IMG/VR virus record: IMGVR_UViG_3300050120_000255
Span: 1 to 64,000 of that record
Source: a virus
DNA length: 64,000 bases
Reading direction: 5' to 3' (one strand)
The position numbers were made by a program, and so were the translations under genes. Shown here in pieces: positions 49,088 through 56,360 of this stretch. Position 1 is the first letter of the stretch. Each line of letters opens with the position of its first letter. The notes under the pieces are model-generated. The model saw nothing but the letters and a program-made list of their open reading frames with translations, was not told the origin of the DNA and made no database searches.

Positions 49088-49122
49088 CTATCTTGTAGCA
49101 ACGAACGAAGCGAGCAAAGACA

Positions 49123-49320
49123 ATGAACGGCATGTTTCAAGCACTCTGCCCGGATAGCCGAAGCATATTGGCAAGCATCTACATGAACATAGAAGTTTGG
49201 CAGGACTGGTTAGACTTTCTCGCCGTCATTGACAAGCGCGGATATGGTGACTTCATGTCTTTCGCGGAATGGTGCGGTGTAGAGCCGTACCGCGCCGACA
49301 CTGGTATAATTTGGTGCTAA
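49123..49320 (+). CDS. 65-aa protein, first rightward gene
   Basis: MNGMFQALCPDSRSILASIYMNIEVWQDWLDFLAVIDKRGYGDFMSFAEWCGVEPYRADTG... acidic/aromatic, helical. The ribosome-binding site is weak (GCAAAGACA). A small early takeover-type protein is possible; no family recognised. Confidence 0.5.
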   Translation: MNGMFQALCPDSRSILASIYMNIEVWQDWLDFLAVIDKRGYGDFMSFAEWCGVEPYRADTGIIWC

Positions 49321-49352
49321 TCCTATCATCACATCTAACAGGAGCGACTCCC

Positions 49353-49550
49353 ATGCTTATTTCAGACAACAATGAACCGGCTACTATCCATGATTTGGAC
49401 AAGGCGCGCAGAGCCGCAAACCTTGCGCGACATGAGATAGTTAAGCGCCAGTCTGAACAACGCGCCCATGATCGTCGCACCGTTGCGGAATATCGTGACG
49501 GACGCAAAGCACGCCGCTTCGCTGGATCACTCTTTATCATCGAGGATTGA
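49353..49550 (+). CDS. 65-aa basic early protein
   Basis: From ATG 49353, which has AACAGGAG upstream. After an acidic start (LISDNNEPATIHDLDKARR) it becomes Arg/His-rich (HEIVKRQSEQRAHDRRTVAEYRDGRKARRF) and ends in SLFIIED. Might bind nucleic acid. No family recognised. Confidence 0.55.
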   Translation: MLISDNNEPATIHDLDKARRAANLARHEIVKRQSEQRAHDRRTVAEYRDGRKARRFAGSLFIIED

Positions 49551-49558
49551 TCTATCAG

Positions 49559-49581
49559 TACAGCGCATAGCACGCGCTGTA
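49559..49581. repeat. Perfect hairpin between early genes
   Basis: TACAGCGC and GCGCTGTA pair around ATAGCAC. No T-run follows, so it is more likely an mRNA processing/stability element or a protein site than a terminator. Flanked by TTGATCTATC and an AACAGGATG start region. Confidence 0.5.
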
Positions 49582-49618
49582 TCAATGGATCAATTCCGAT
49601 CTAACAGGATGACCGGCT

Positions 49619-50044
49619 ATGGCGCAGAAACTTGACACTTTGACGGTTTGGAATTTTGAGACTGCCCGCTTCACAATCGCCTTGGAAATCGATTACCTCG
49701 ATTACTTCACCTATGACGGCGACGACGAAGGCGGCGAGATTCAAGCTAATTTACGAAAAGGTGATTACGTAGCGTTCGATTCGCAAGTTGTTGTTTATCT
49801 GGATGGTCAAGAAATCGGGTTTGCTTCGCTTGGCGGTTCGATCTATGCCCGGAACGAAGTAAGCGACTTTTGGACGGCTCATCGCGACCCGGACCCAATG
49901 AATCGCAATTGCTCGACCATGCGCGCGGCGCGCGGCGAAAATTGCTCAGTCGGCCACTATTTCCCCGACATGATTCGCGAAGCGGTTGCGGGGGCGCGCA
50001 AAGCTTTGCGCGCCCGCCCCGCTATTCGTGCGAACGCCGCGTGA
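49619..50044 (+). CDS. 141-aa early phage protein
   Basis: Start within AACAGGATGACCGGCTATG. A beta-rich acidic N-terminal half (IALEIDYLDYFTYDGDDEGGEIQANLRKGDYVAFDSQVVVYLDGQEIG) and a C-terminal half with NRNCSTMRAARGENCSVGHYFPDMIREAVAGARKAL. Small phage proteins of this type are frequent in early operons; function unknown. Confidence 0.6.
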   Translation: MAQKLDTLTVWNFETARFTIALEIDYLDYFTYDGDDEGGEIQANLRKGDYVAFDSQVVVYLDGQEIGFASLGGSIYARNEVSDFWTAHRDPDPMNRNCSTMRAARGENCSVGHYFPDMIREAVAGARKALRARPAIRANAA

Positions 50045-50235
50045 CCGGCGCCGCGATCAAGGCGCACGCGCAGCGCGGTGGAATGCAGCTAGCTGAAGTC
50101 AAGCGCTTAATGCGCACAAACGACAACTGCAAAGCGACAAAGTTTTTGCAGTTTTGGCGCAACCGGCCGGACGCCAAGTTTGGCGACGCCTGGAGCGCAT
50201 ACCAAGATCAACATCTTAGAGAGAAAGGATTCTGA
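50041..50235 (+). CDS. 64-aa protein with GTG start
   Basis: GTG 50041 overlaps the previous stop (GTGA), so it is coupled. MTGAAIKAHAQRGGMQLAEVKRLMRTNDNCKATKFLQFWRNRPDAKFGDAW is basic and helical. Function unknown. Confidence 0.5.
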   Translation: MTGAAIKAHAQRGGMQLAEVKRLMRTNDNCKATKFLQFWRNRPDAKFGDAWSAYQDQHLREKGF

Positions 50236-50236
50236 C

Positions 50237-50470
50237 ATGACCATTATCAGTCAGGGCAAACGATTCGAGTTAATTTCATACGGCAACGGCGCGGCCTATT
50301 GCTTGCGCGACAAGCCTGCCAAAATGTCAATCGTCACGCAATACGGCGACGACTCGGCCGTTTTCCGCAATGACTTTGACGCTATCGAATCGGCTCGGCC
50401 GGATGATCCAAACGACTCGGTACTAGGCGAACTTTGGGACTGGTACGGCGACGTAGCGCAGGAGGATTAG
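50237..50470 (+). CDS. 77-aa protein, small beta fold
   Basis: From ATG 50237 with GAGAAAGGATT upstream. ISQGKRFELISYGNGAAYCLRDKPAKMSIVTQYGDDSAVFRNDFDAIE looks like a compact beta protein followed by an acidic tail (DPNDSVLGELWDWYGDV). Unknown family. Confidence 0.55.
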   Translation: MTIISQGKRFELISYGNGAAYCLRDKPAKMSIVTQYGDDSAVFRNDFDAIESARPDDPNDSVLGELWDWYGDVAQED

Positions 50471-50488
50471 TTGAACTATTTTGTTCAA
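50471..50488. promoter_or_regulatory. Palindromic site TTGAAC-N6-GTTCAA
   Basis: Perfect inverted repeat with TATTTT as centre, just after a stop codon. The core ACTATTTTGT recurs at 48770, 48852 and 60962, so this is a second dispersed motif of the phage. LexA-like spacing is not matched to any known box I can verify. Confidence 0.45.
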
Positions 50489-50565
50489 ACCGGCTCCCCG
50501 TCTATTGCATGTTCGAACAGATTTGGTACTATCCATCCGATGAAACGCAAATGAGGGATAGGAAG

Positions 50566-50775
50566 ATGACTAAGCGCAAGAATGTCGAGGAATTTTCCGA
50601 GTCCCTCGACGGGCGCAGGCACAAGGCGGATGACAAATGGCTGCGGCGCATGGATGCCCGCGACCAAGACATAAAGACCCTCGGCCAACTCTGCCGCAAC
50701 GGAGCCACGATTTATTATTCCTTCGCGGTCGGCGGGAAATACCTCGAAAGCGCTAACCCTTACGACCTAGTTTGA
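50566..50775 (+). CDS. 69-aa charged early protein
   Basis: From ATG 50566 (GGATAGGAAG upstream). TKRKNVEEFSESLDGRRHKADDKWLRRMDARDQDIKTLGQLCRNGATIYYSFAVGGKYLE: charged helices, then a short strand pair. Unknown function. Confidence 0.55.
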   Translation: MTKRKNVEEFSESLDGRRHKADDKWLRRMDARDQDIKTLGQLCRNGATIYYSFAVGGKYLESANPYDLV

Positions 50776-50828
50776 CCTCTCACAAGGCGGCGTTCGCGCC
50801 GTCTTCACAACCAAACGAGGATACGGAT

Positions 50829-51002
50829 ATGACAAACGAAGCCAACAACACCAAGACGGTTCGTGACTTCCAAGACTCCGCCTCGGCTCGCGCTGCCAGC
50901 TTCTCTTCCCTTCAATGGCTGCGCGCTTTCACCGTCGAAGAGCACGCTGAGCGCATTCGTATCAGCCAAGATCAACCCAAATGGTTTGATAATGCCGAAT
51001 GA
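50829..51002 (+). CDS. 57-aa early protein
   Basis: From ATG 50829 (ACGAGGATACGGAT upstream). TNEANNTKTVRDFQDSASARAASFSSLQWLRAFTVEEHAERIRISQDQPKWFDNAE, two short helices. The intergenic CACAAGGCGGCGTT block upstream (50780) is repeated at 51008, downstream of this gene, so this unit may have been duplicated. Function unknown. Confidence 0.5.
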   Translation: MTNEANNTKTVRDFQDSASARAASFSSLQWLRAFTVEEHAERIRISQDQPKWFDNAE

Positions 51003-51068
51003 CCATTCACAAGGCGGCGTTAGTCGCCGCCTCAATGAGTGATCCACTAGCAAATCAAGGATATGAAG

Positions 51069-51269
51069 ATGAAATATTACGTCAAGGCCAATATTGACGA
51101 GAGGGGGCGGGTTCTAGGCTACGGTGTTTATTTCGAGCCAGTGAAACAACCGGGAATAAACGTTGAGGTTGATGCAGGCTATTTCGAGGTTCGCGGAAAG
51201 CAAACCGCCGCAATTGCGTTGTACCTCGCTAACATGCTGCGCGACGATCTAAACAAACAAATTGCCTGA
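51069..51269 (+). CDS. 66-aa early protein
   Basis: ATG 51069 has AAGGAT 8 nt upstream; an ATG two codons earlier is too close to it. KYYVKANIDERGRVLGYGVYFEPVKQPGINVEVDAGYFEVRGKQTAAIALYLANMLRDDL: beta strands then a helix. Unknown family. Confidence 0.55.
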   Translation: MKYYVKANIDERGRVLGYGVYFEPVKQPGINVEVDAGYFEVRGKQTAAIALYLANMLRDDLNKQIA

Positions 51270-51306
51270 CCATTCATCACTGCAACCGAAACTAAGGGAA
51301 CAGAAA

Positions 51307-51417
51307 ATGACTAAGTGGGCATATATTGTCACTGACATGCCTGTGACATACAGTAGACATACCATCCGAAGGGAACACGGTCATGATAAACAGCATCCAA
51401 TCCTACAACATCGATAA
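51307..51417 (+). CDS. Possible 36-aa peptide
   Basis: ATG 51307 follows CTAAGGGAACAGAAA, the same kind of site as the next gene. Product TKWAYIVTDMPVTYSRHTIRR..., ending in a His/Gln-rich tail. It overlaps the next gene by 35 bp in another frame, which argues against it. Confidence 0.3.
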   Translation: MTKWAYIVTDMPVTYSRHTIRREHGHDKQHPILQHR

Positions 51418-51610
51418 GGACGATGACGCCTCGGCTTGGGGCGCTAGCCTCGGTCTTGGTAATGCGATGTTTAAGGAAGTTCCGGTCGGCGCGCCCTTCC
51501 GGTTCGCATCAAGCGAGCAACGTTTCATCAAGACGCGCACGGGCTACAAGCAGCCGGGCATTCCGCATGAATTTAAAACCGGCGCGCGTACTGCGGTATT
51601 TTTGATCTAA
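51383..51610 (+). CDS. 75-aa conserved-looking phage protein
   Basis: GAAGGGAACACGGTC precedes ATG 51383. ASLGLGNAMFKEVPVGAPFRFASSEQRFIKTRTGY and TGARTAVFLI show the V-x-x-G-x-x-F-x-F / F-I-K-T / A-V pattern found in many small phage proteins of unknown role (a short beta barrel-like domain). Confidence 0.6.
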   Translation: MINSIQSYNIDKDDDASAWGASLGLGNAMFKEVPVGAPFRFASSEQRFIKTRTGYKQPGIPHEFKTGARTAVFLI

Positions 51611-51810
51611 GCGGCACGATAATTAGGACATGACGCCAATACTAAACATAATTGTTCAAACAGATTTGTAATTTGGCGAACGGGACAAATCGAACTTTTC
51701 TGCCCGTTTTGGACGTTTCGCGCGCTTTGGACGATGAAACAAACATGCTCTAACAGTTTTGTTCTTTCCGAAATGGGTTGCCGGATTGAGGCCGAATCGC
51801 CCCCTATATG

Positions 51811-51845
51811 CTCTGTACCGATCGGTCCACTCTGTACCGATCGGT
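51811..51845. promoter_or_regulatory. Tandem ACCGATCGGT operator
   Basis: CTCTGTACCGATCGGT occurs twice (51811-51826, 51830-51845), start-to-start 19 bp, each with the 10-bp palindrome ACCGATCGGT. This is the look of a double operator for a dimeric (for example TetR-type) repressor. It lies in a 350-bp gene-free stretch (51611-51959) that otherwise shows only AT-rich TTGTTC/AACAGATTT words. Confidence 0.6.
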
Positions 51846-51959
51846 TTAACACATGACCGCGATGCGATCGATTGGTAATCGAATAGTGGTATATTTATCA
51901 CAGAATTGCACTGAAATAGATTCCCCCTATCATATCCTAATACACAATCGTTTTTACAG

Positions 51960-52238
51960 ATGATCGGAGTCAGATTGAAGCACAAAATTGGCATTTGTTG
52001 GAACGGCGCGGTACGCCATGGCGGCATGAAAACTCGTTATCTTGTCGGGCGTTCGCCTTCGATCGGCTTTCAATGGCCTTGGCGCGGACCGTGGCATTTC
52101 TGGCTATCTTACATGCCTAAATTGTCCGCTCCGTTCCCCTCGCAGATTGACGCGGCGCAAGCGGCGGTTGATTCCGGCCTGGAATTATCCGAACCTAAGA
52201 ATCCGAAGGCGAGTCATAGGCATGGGCGCCGACATTGA
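51960..52238 (+). CDS. Possible 92-aa protein
   Basis: ATG 51960 or 52026; neither has a good ribosome-binding site. From the second start: LVGRSPSIGFQWPWRGPWHFWLSYMPKLSAPFPSQIDAAQAAVDSGLEL, aromatic then a helix. The pattern of a Trp-rich strand followed by an 'A..A...G' helix is seen in small phage proteins. Doubtful but protein-like. Confidence 0.35.
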   Translation: MIGVRLKHKIGICWNGAVRHGGMKTRYLVGRSPSIGFQWPWRGPWHFWLSYMPKLSAPFPSQIDAAQAAVDSGLELSEPKNPKASHRHGRRH

Positions 52239-52249
52239 GGAGTCAAACT

Positions 52250-52483
52250 TTGGCCGAAAACGTCGATAACCTAGTGCTAGAGCATCTTCGTCATATTCGC
52301 GCGTCTCAAGATCGCCTTGAAACGCGTATGGATGACCTAACGACTCGCGTCGGGCGAATCGAAACCGGCATAGCGCAATTAGGCGTGACGCTGGCGGAGC
52401 ATTCGATCCGCTTCGATCATATCGAGACGCGTATTTCGCGGATCGAAAAGCGCCTGGAATTGTCCGAGGCGCTGCCGAGATAG
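52250..52483 (+). CDS. Coiled-coil protein, TTG start
   Basis: 77 residues from TTG 52250 with GAGGAG 6 nt upstream. LAENVDNLVLEHLRHIRASQDRLETRMDDLTTRVGRIETGIAQLG... is one continuous heptad coiled coil. Proteins of this kind (VDNLVLEHLRxIR) are common in Hyphomicrobiales chromosomes and elements, often near toxin genes; function not established. Confidence 0.65.
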   Translation: MAENVDNLVLEHLRHIRASQDRLETRMDDLTTRVGRIETGIAQLGVTLAEHSIRFDHIETRISRIEKRLELSEALPR

Positions 52484-52601
52484 ATGTTGCTGATATGCCA
52501 CGGGCATTCGGAAACGAGGGGGGAGATTTCAAAACGATTATGCCTTTTGATTTAAAATCTGCTTTTGTTGCGCGGATTTTATCCTTTGAAAGGAATCTAT
52601 T

Positions 52602-52988
52602 TTGAATAAATTTTTCTTAGTTTCCGCGTATGCTCTGGCATTGGCCGGATGCGCGACGGCCCCGCCAGTGTTTTGGGTCCGAACGGACGGCCAAAGAGTC
52701 GGCAACAGTCCCGCGCTACAGCAACAAATATCGATTGATAAAACCATATGCGCAGGCGAGTCACAAAAAGCGAATCTATCTGCGGGGACAAATTATCTCG
52801 GCGGCTTTGCGGGCGGATTCGAGGCCGTTCGCCGCGATCAAGCTGCCGGGGAGGTCACTAAAGGTTGCATGGCCGAAAAAGGCTATCTCTTAGTTCAAGC
52901 GGATCAAGCGGAACAAACTTCCGAAGCTTTTGCGGCCACGCAAAAGGATAGGCCGAGGCCGCCCAACCCCACCGCACCCCAACACTAG
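52602..52988 (+). CDS. Lipoprotein, TTG start
   Basis: 128 residues from TTG 52602 (AAAGGAA 7 nt upstream). Signal peptide with lipobox ALAGC; the mature protein has two further Cys, a small Gly-rich segment (GGFAGGFEAVRRDQAAGEV) and a Gln/Pro-rich tail. Expression of a lipoprotein in the early region suggests superinfection exclusion or another envelope change. Inferred only from location. Confidence 0.65.
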   Translation: MNKFFLVSAYALALAGCATAPPVFWVRTDGQRVGNSPALQQQISIDKTICAGESQKANLSAGTNYLGGFAGGFEAVRRDQAAGEVTKGCMAEKGYLLVQADQAEQTSEAFAATQKDRPRPPNPTAPQH

Positions 52989-53457
52989 GACGCTCGCAGG
53001 CCGCCGGCAGTAGCCTAAAGCCTCCAATGTACCGCGCGGAACCGATTCGGCCGCCAGACCCCCGTTTCCGCCGGATTCTGACCCTACCCTTTGGCTCGCT
53101 CCGTATCGATTCGTCTGATAGGTCCGATTCCTATCCGATACGTCCGACTTTTTCCGCCGCGCCCTATCAGTTCGCCGCGATCATCAATCCCAATTGAGCC
53201 ATTGCCCCCGTTCAATGCGCCCGCGTCTCCCTTGCGTCCTAATCGTCACGCCTTGGCCTGGATGATCTTGTGCGCCCTATTGCCGCCTGGCCGCTCCTAG
53301 CCGCCCCCTAGCCTAACTCCGCCGCTCGATTGGGTTTGATGGAAAGAGACGGACCCCGACCAACGGGGAGCGGGGCTGTCTCCCTTATTCCTTCAATCCT
53401 TAATCTGACGCGGCCTTGCGAACATTTTTGTAATTATTTTCATCAAACAGACGTTCT
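52989..53457. other. Gene-free stretch with two hairpins
   Basis: No convincing gene. A nested hairpin at 53102-53142 (CGTATCG/CGATACG outside, GATAGG/CCTATC inside) and a terminator-like hairpin at 53346-53382 (GAGAC..CCCCG with CGGGG..GTCTC, followed by a pyrimidine-rich tail). The second probably ends the first rightward operon before the promoter at 53463. Confidence 0.5.
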
Positions 53458-53462
53458 ATCTG

Positions 53463-53491
53463 TTGACTCCTCTAATAGACGCGCATACTAA
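53463..53491 (+). promoter_or_regulatory. Promoter of the clamp/methyltransferase operon
   Basis: TTGACT (53463-53468), 17-bp spacer CCTCTAATAGACGCGCA, TACTAA (53486-53491). The spacer contains TCTAATAGACG, the inverted form of the word in the leftward promoter at 48386-48414. The leader that follows is about 160 nt. Confidence 0.78.
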
Positions 53492-53510
53492 GAAAGCATG
53501 GGTAATGGTC

Positions 53511-53550
53511 GTTCTATACGGGGATCACCTAAAGGTTCCCCCGATAGAAC
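53511..53550 (+). promoter_or_regulatory. 40-nt structured leader hairpin
   Basis: GTTCTAT...ATAGAAC encloses GGGGA/TCCCC and then ACC-TAAA-GGT, giving a nearly continuous hairpin that starts about 12 nt after the predicted transcript start. No T-run follows, so it is likely a 5' stabiliser or a binding site for a regulator, or the body of a small RNA. Confidence 0.6.
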
Positions 53551-53630
53551 TCCTACCCTCCTTCTAAGTGTCCTCTAGGATTCGCGCGCGATATGTAAAG
53601 CCACACTAACACCTTAACGAACAGATAAGT

Positions 53631-53660
53631 TTCAATCTAATAGAGCGAGAAACAAAAATG
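53631..53660 (+). repeat. 30-bp leader repeat, copy 1
   Basis: TTCAATCTAATAGAGCGAGAAACAAAAATG is present unchanged at 53953-53982. It covers an operator-like word, the ribosome-binding region and the start codon. CGAACAGAT(A/T)AGT precedes both. Confidence 0.8.
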
Positions 53661-53915
53661 GCAAAGCTTCTAACAATAGACGAAATGGTTTTATGCCTTC
53701 GCGAGATTGACTTCGATCAGGCCGACAGATTTGCCCGAACCTTCGAAACGCTGGCCACTGAGCTAGGGGAGGCAATCGCAACACAGCTTGGCGTAAGCTG
53801 CGGCGAGGGTATTTTCGATGAGGGTGGGGTAATGGTCGCCTTTGCGCCGAAAAACGAAAATGACCCCTGCCCGGCCGCCCTTGAGCCTTTCGACCAGAGC
53901 GCAGATTGGGACTAG
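53658..53915 (+). CDS. 85-aa early protein
   Basis: AKLLTIDEMVLCLREIDFDQADRFARTFETLATELGEAIATQLGVSCGEGIFDEGGVMVAFAPKNENDPC: a helical half then a short beta half with two Cys. First gene behind the structured leader. Function unknown. Confidence 0.6.
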   Translation: MAKLLTIDEMVLCLREIDFDQADRFARTFETLATELGEAIATQLGVSCGEGIFDEGGVMVAFAPKNENDPCPAALEPFDQSADWD

Positions 53916-53952
53916 CCGTCGCGTCGATCTAACCGATCATCGAACAGATTAG

Positions 53953-53982
53953 TTCAATCTAATAGAGCGAGAAACAAAAATG
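53953..53982 (+). repeat. 30-bp leader repeat, copy 2
   Basis: Identical to 53631-53660. A third related leader (CGAATAGATTAGTTCAATC) lies at 54245-54263 before the clamp gene. Each gene of this operon start therefore has its own operator-like site. Confidence 0.8.
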
Positions 53983-54237
53983 AACATTTTCCTTTTGACC
54001 GCTGAACACTTCGAAATTCCGGGCCTGATCCAGCGGGCCTTCCATTCGGAGCTCGGCGCGGATGCGGAAGCGGCCGAACTGGTCAACCTCATGGTGGGTG
54101 ACTCGGACGACTCCGAAGTCGGCGAAAAGCCCGCGCCCTCGACTGCGGCGAACTGGGATACCGCGCTGGAATGGCTTCAAGGCATCCACGGCGCCGCCCA
54201 TTGCTACGTCGAAGTTTCTTCCTTGGCGGTGCTCTAG
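53980..54237 (+). CDS. 85-aa protein, paralogue of 56034-56300
   Basis: LLTAEHFEIPGLIQRAFHSELGADAEAAELVNLMV ... EKPAPS ... ALEWLQGIHGAAHCYVEV. The AEHF-x-I-x-G, RAF-x-SE and HGAAHCYV-x-V blocks are shared with the second copy. No catalytic pattern I recognise; the HGAAHCYV end may bind metal. Confidence 0.65.
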   Translation: MNIFLLTAEHFEIPGLIQRAFHSELGADAEAAELVNLMVGDSDDSEVGEKPAPSTAANWDTALEWLQGIHGAAHCYVEVSSLAVL

Positions 54238-54287
54238 CACTTCAACGAATAGATTAGTTCAATCCATCACATAAGGAATCAGAAAAC

Positions 54288-55586
54288 ATGAAATTCCAGA
54301 TTAACGCCAAATGCCTCGCCACCGCCCTCGCCGCCTCTTGCAAGATTGCCGACAAGCGCGGACATTCCCCGGTTTTGACCATGATCAAGGTCACGGCGCG
54401 CGCATCCTGCATCGAGCTTACCGCCACGGATCTTGACGTGTGCCAGACGGTCCGCGTTCCTGCGGACGTCCAGACCCAAGGCGTGACTCTTCTCCCTGCG
54501 CATTCGCTTCTAGCCTTCGTTAAGTCGCTTCCGGTTAGCGGAACGATGCAGCTTGAAACCGTCGAGACGGAAAAGGATTACCACGGCGCTGCGCAACGTG
54601 ATGGCGCCGCCCTCCATATGAGCGATGGCAAATGGCGCTTTGCAGGCAAGCACAAAGCGGAATGCTCCGACAGCGAAACGAGCGGCGAAGCGGCGAAGAA
54701 ATATTGCGAGCTTGCAAACATCGGTCCGGACTCAAAGGGAGTCGCAACGGTTTCTTGCGGCTCGGCGCGCCTCAACCTGAATTATGGCGCTATCGGCGAT
54801 TGGCCGGAGTTTAAAGGCCTTCCTATGGACTGCGCAGCGTTCGAACTTGCCGCGCCTGATTTCCTTAATGCTCTTGACCGGACAACCTTCGCGATATCGA
54901 GCGAAGAAACCCGATACTATTTGAACGGCATTTTTCTACACGTGACCGAAGGTCTTTTACGCCTGGTCGCGACGGACGGTCACAGAATGGCGATTGCTGA
55001 TTTACCGGCGCCTGCGATCGAAGGAATGTTTCCCGCTGTCATCGTGCCACGGCTCGCGGTTGAAAACCTGAATCGTTTGCTCAAAAAGGTAACGGCGCCG
55101 GTTCGCGTTGCGATCTCTGGTCCGCAATCGACCTGGACAATCGAAGCGCGCGACGGAACCGTCACAACGTTCGAGACGAAGCATATTGATGGAACCTTCC
55201 CGGACTATAGCCGAGTTGTTCCCAGCGCAAACGACAAGTTTGCCACGATTGACCGCGCCGCTTTTTCCGACGCCGTTAAGCGGATCTCGTCGGGATTGCG
55301 CGGCTCCCAGTCTCGCGGCTCTGCGTTGAAACTCCTTTTCAGCCAAGGTGAGCTTAAAATTTCGCGCACAAATGCCGATATAGGCAACGCCTCCGAAAGC
55401 CTGCCTTGCGATTTCGACGCGTTCCCTTTGGAAATCGGTTTCAACGCAATGTATCTCGCCGACGCGATCGAAGCGACGGACGGTCAAGACGTGCTTTTGT
55501 CCTTGTATGATCCCGGATCGCCAACCTTGATTGCCGCCCGTCGCGGCGCCTCTAATCGTTCCGTCCTCATGCCAATGCGCATCTGA
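54288..55586 (+). CDS. dnaN: Phage-encoded DNA polymerase III beta sliding clamp
   Basis: 432 residues. DnaN pattern through all three domains: an N-terminal MKFQINAKCLATALAASCKIADKR, GRQ-equivalent lost, then AISSEETRYYLNGIFLH, LRLVATDGHRMA, DGTFPDYSRVVP and the C-terminal SVLMPMRI. Longer than bacterial clamps (about 370 aa) because of an insertion of roughly 55 residues around residues 105-165 (CSDSETSGEAAKKYC...). It would ring the phage DNA and hold a polymerase. A phage-owned clamp with no polymerase in the window suggests it recruits the host polymerase or one encoded further right. Confidence 0.93.
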   Translation: MKFQINAKCLATALAASCKIADKRGHSPVLTMIKVTARASCIELTATDLDVCQTVRVPADVQTQGVTLLPAHSLLAFVKSLPVSGTMQLETVETEKDYHGAAQRDGAALHMSDGKWRFAGKHKAECSDSETSGEAAKKYCELANIGPDSKGVATVSCGSARLNLNYGAIGDWPEFKGLPMDCAAFELAAPDFLNALDRTTFAISSEETRYYLNGIFLHVTEGLLRLVATDGHRMAIADLPAPAIEGMFPAVIVPRLAVENLNRLLKKVTAPVRVAISGPQSTWTIEARDGTVTTFETKHIDGTFPDYSRVVPSANDKFATIDRAAFSDAVKRISSGLRGSQSRGSALKLLFSQGELKISRTNADIGNASESLPCDFDAFPLEIGFNAMYLADAIEATDGQDVLLSLYDPGSPTLIAARRGASNRSVLMPMRI

Positions 55587-55663
55587 CAAAAGCGGCGCGG
55601 GATTGCCCCGCGCCTCTTACCCGCCTGCCACCCCTTTCCATCGAACGCATGAGGCTTCAGACC

Positions 55664-55963
55664 ATGGCAACTTATACCGGAAAAATCACAACGACTCGCC
55701 TGGGCAAATCGAACGGCCGCGAGGTCTTGATTATCGACTTTCGGAAAACCCCCTCTAAGCCGTTTGAGGCGGCAAGCCTTAAAGGCATCATCGAAGCGAT
55801 TGCGGCCTTCGCGAAAGAGCTTGAAGCCGAGCCGGAAGCCTACAAAACATCGGTTAGCCTCGCGAGAGGCGTCCGCGCCCCGGCCGGGTTCAATGCCCTC
55901 AATGCGCAATATTCCGGCGAGCTTAGCCTCAACATCAACGCGCATTTGGCGCCGGAATGGTAA
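55664..55963 (+). CDS. 99-aa early protein
   Basis: ATG 55664 is favoured by GAGG 8 nt upstream. ATYTGKITTTRLGKSNGREVLIIDFRKTPSKPFEAASLKGIIEAIAAFAKELEAEP then SLARGVRAPAGFNALNAQYSG: beta hairpin, helix, beta. Unknown family. Directly after the clamp gene, so it may act in replication. Confidence 0.6.
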   Translation: MATYTGKITTTRLGKSNGREVLIIDFRKTPSKPFEAASLKGIIEAIAAFAKELEAEPEAYKTSVSLARGVRAPAGFNALNAQYSGELSLNINAHLAPEW

Positions 55964-56033
55964 GCGCGGTTTGTTTTCCTGCCAATTCTAATTTTCCAAT
56001 CCGTTCAACACTCTATCACATGGGACTATAGAC

Positions 56034-56300
56034 ATGACTAAGCAAGAGGTTTGGATTTTAGAAGCCGAGCATTTCAACATAGATGGGCGCATCGCGCGCG
56101 CGTTCGGCTCCGAGGCTGCCGCAAATCGCGAAGCTGTGAAGTTAATCAATGGACTGCTCGACGAAACAGATTGCAGCGAAAAACCCGCGCATACGACCGA
56201 CGATGAGGAATCCATGAGCGCAACCGCCGAATGGTTGGAGAACTATCACGGCGCAGCGCATTGCTACGTGCGGGTGGTCTCGGCACAAATCGAGGCATGA
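56034..56300 (+). CDS. 88-aa protein, paralogue of 53980-54237
   Basis: ILEAEHFNIDGRIARAFGSEAAANREAVKLINGLLD ... EKPAHT ... AEWLENYHGAAHCYVRV. Same three conserved blocks as the first copy. The leader CACTCTATCACATG differs from the first copy's but resembles the one before 56361. Confidence 0.65.
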   Translation: MTKQEVWILEAEHFNIDGRIARAFGSEAAANREAVKLINGLLDETDCSEKPAHTTDDEESMSATAEWLENYHGAAHCYVRVVSAQIEA

Positions 56301-56360
56301 CTATTCACAGAACGGCGTCCGCGCCGTCTCCGCACTCTATCACATGAGGTAGCAGACAAC

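Noticed and set aside
51607-52027. Leftward frames of 81 and 123 codons in the 51.6-52.0 kb gap
   Set aside because: They run through the tandem ACCGATCGGT operator, have Cys/Arg-rich random-looking products and no ribosome-binding sites.
53091-53300. 69-codon rightward frame in the 53-kb gap
   Set aside because: Pro/Arg-rich and read through a nested hairpin; no start signal. More likely non-coding.
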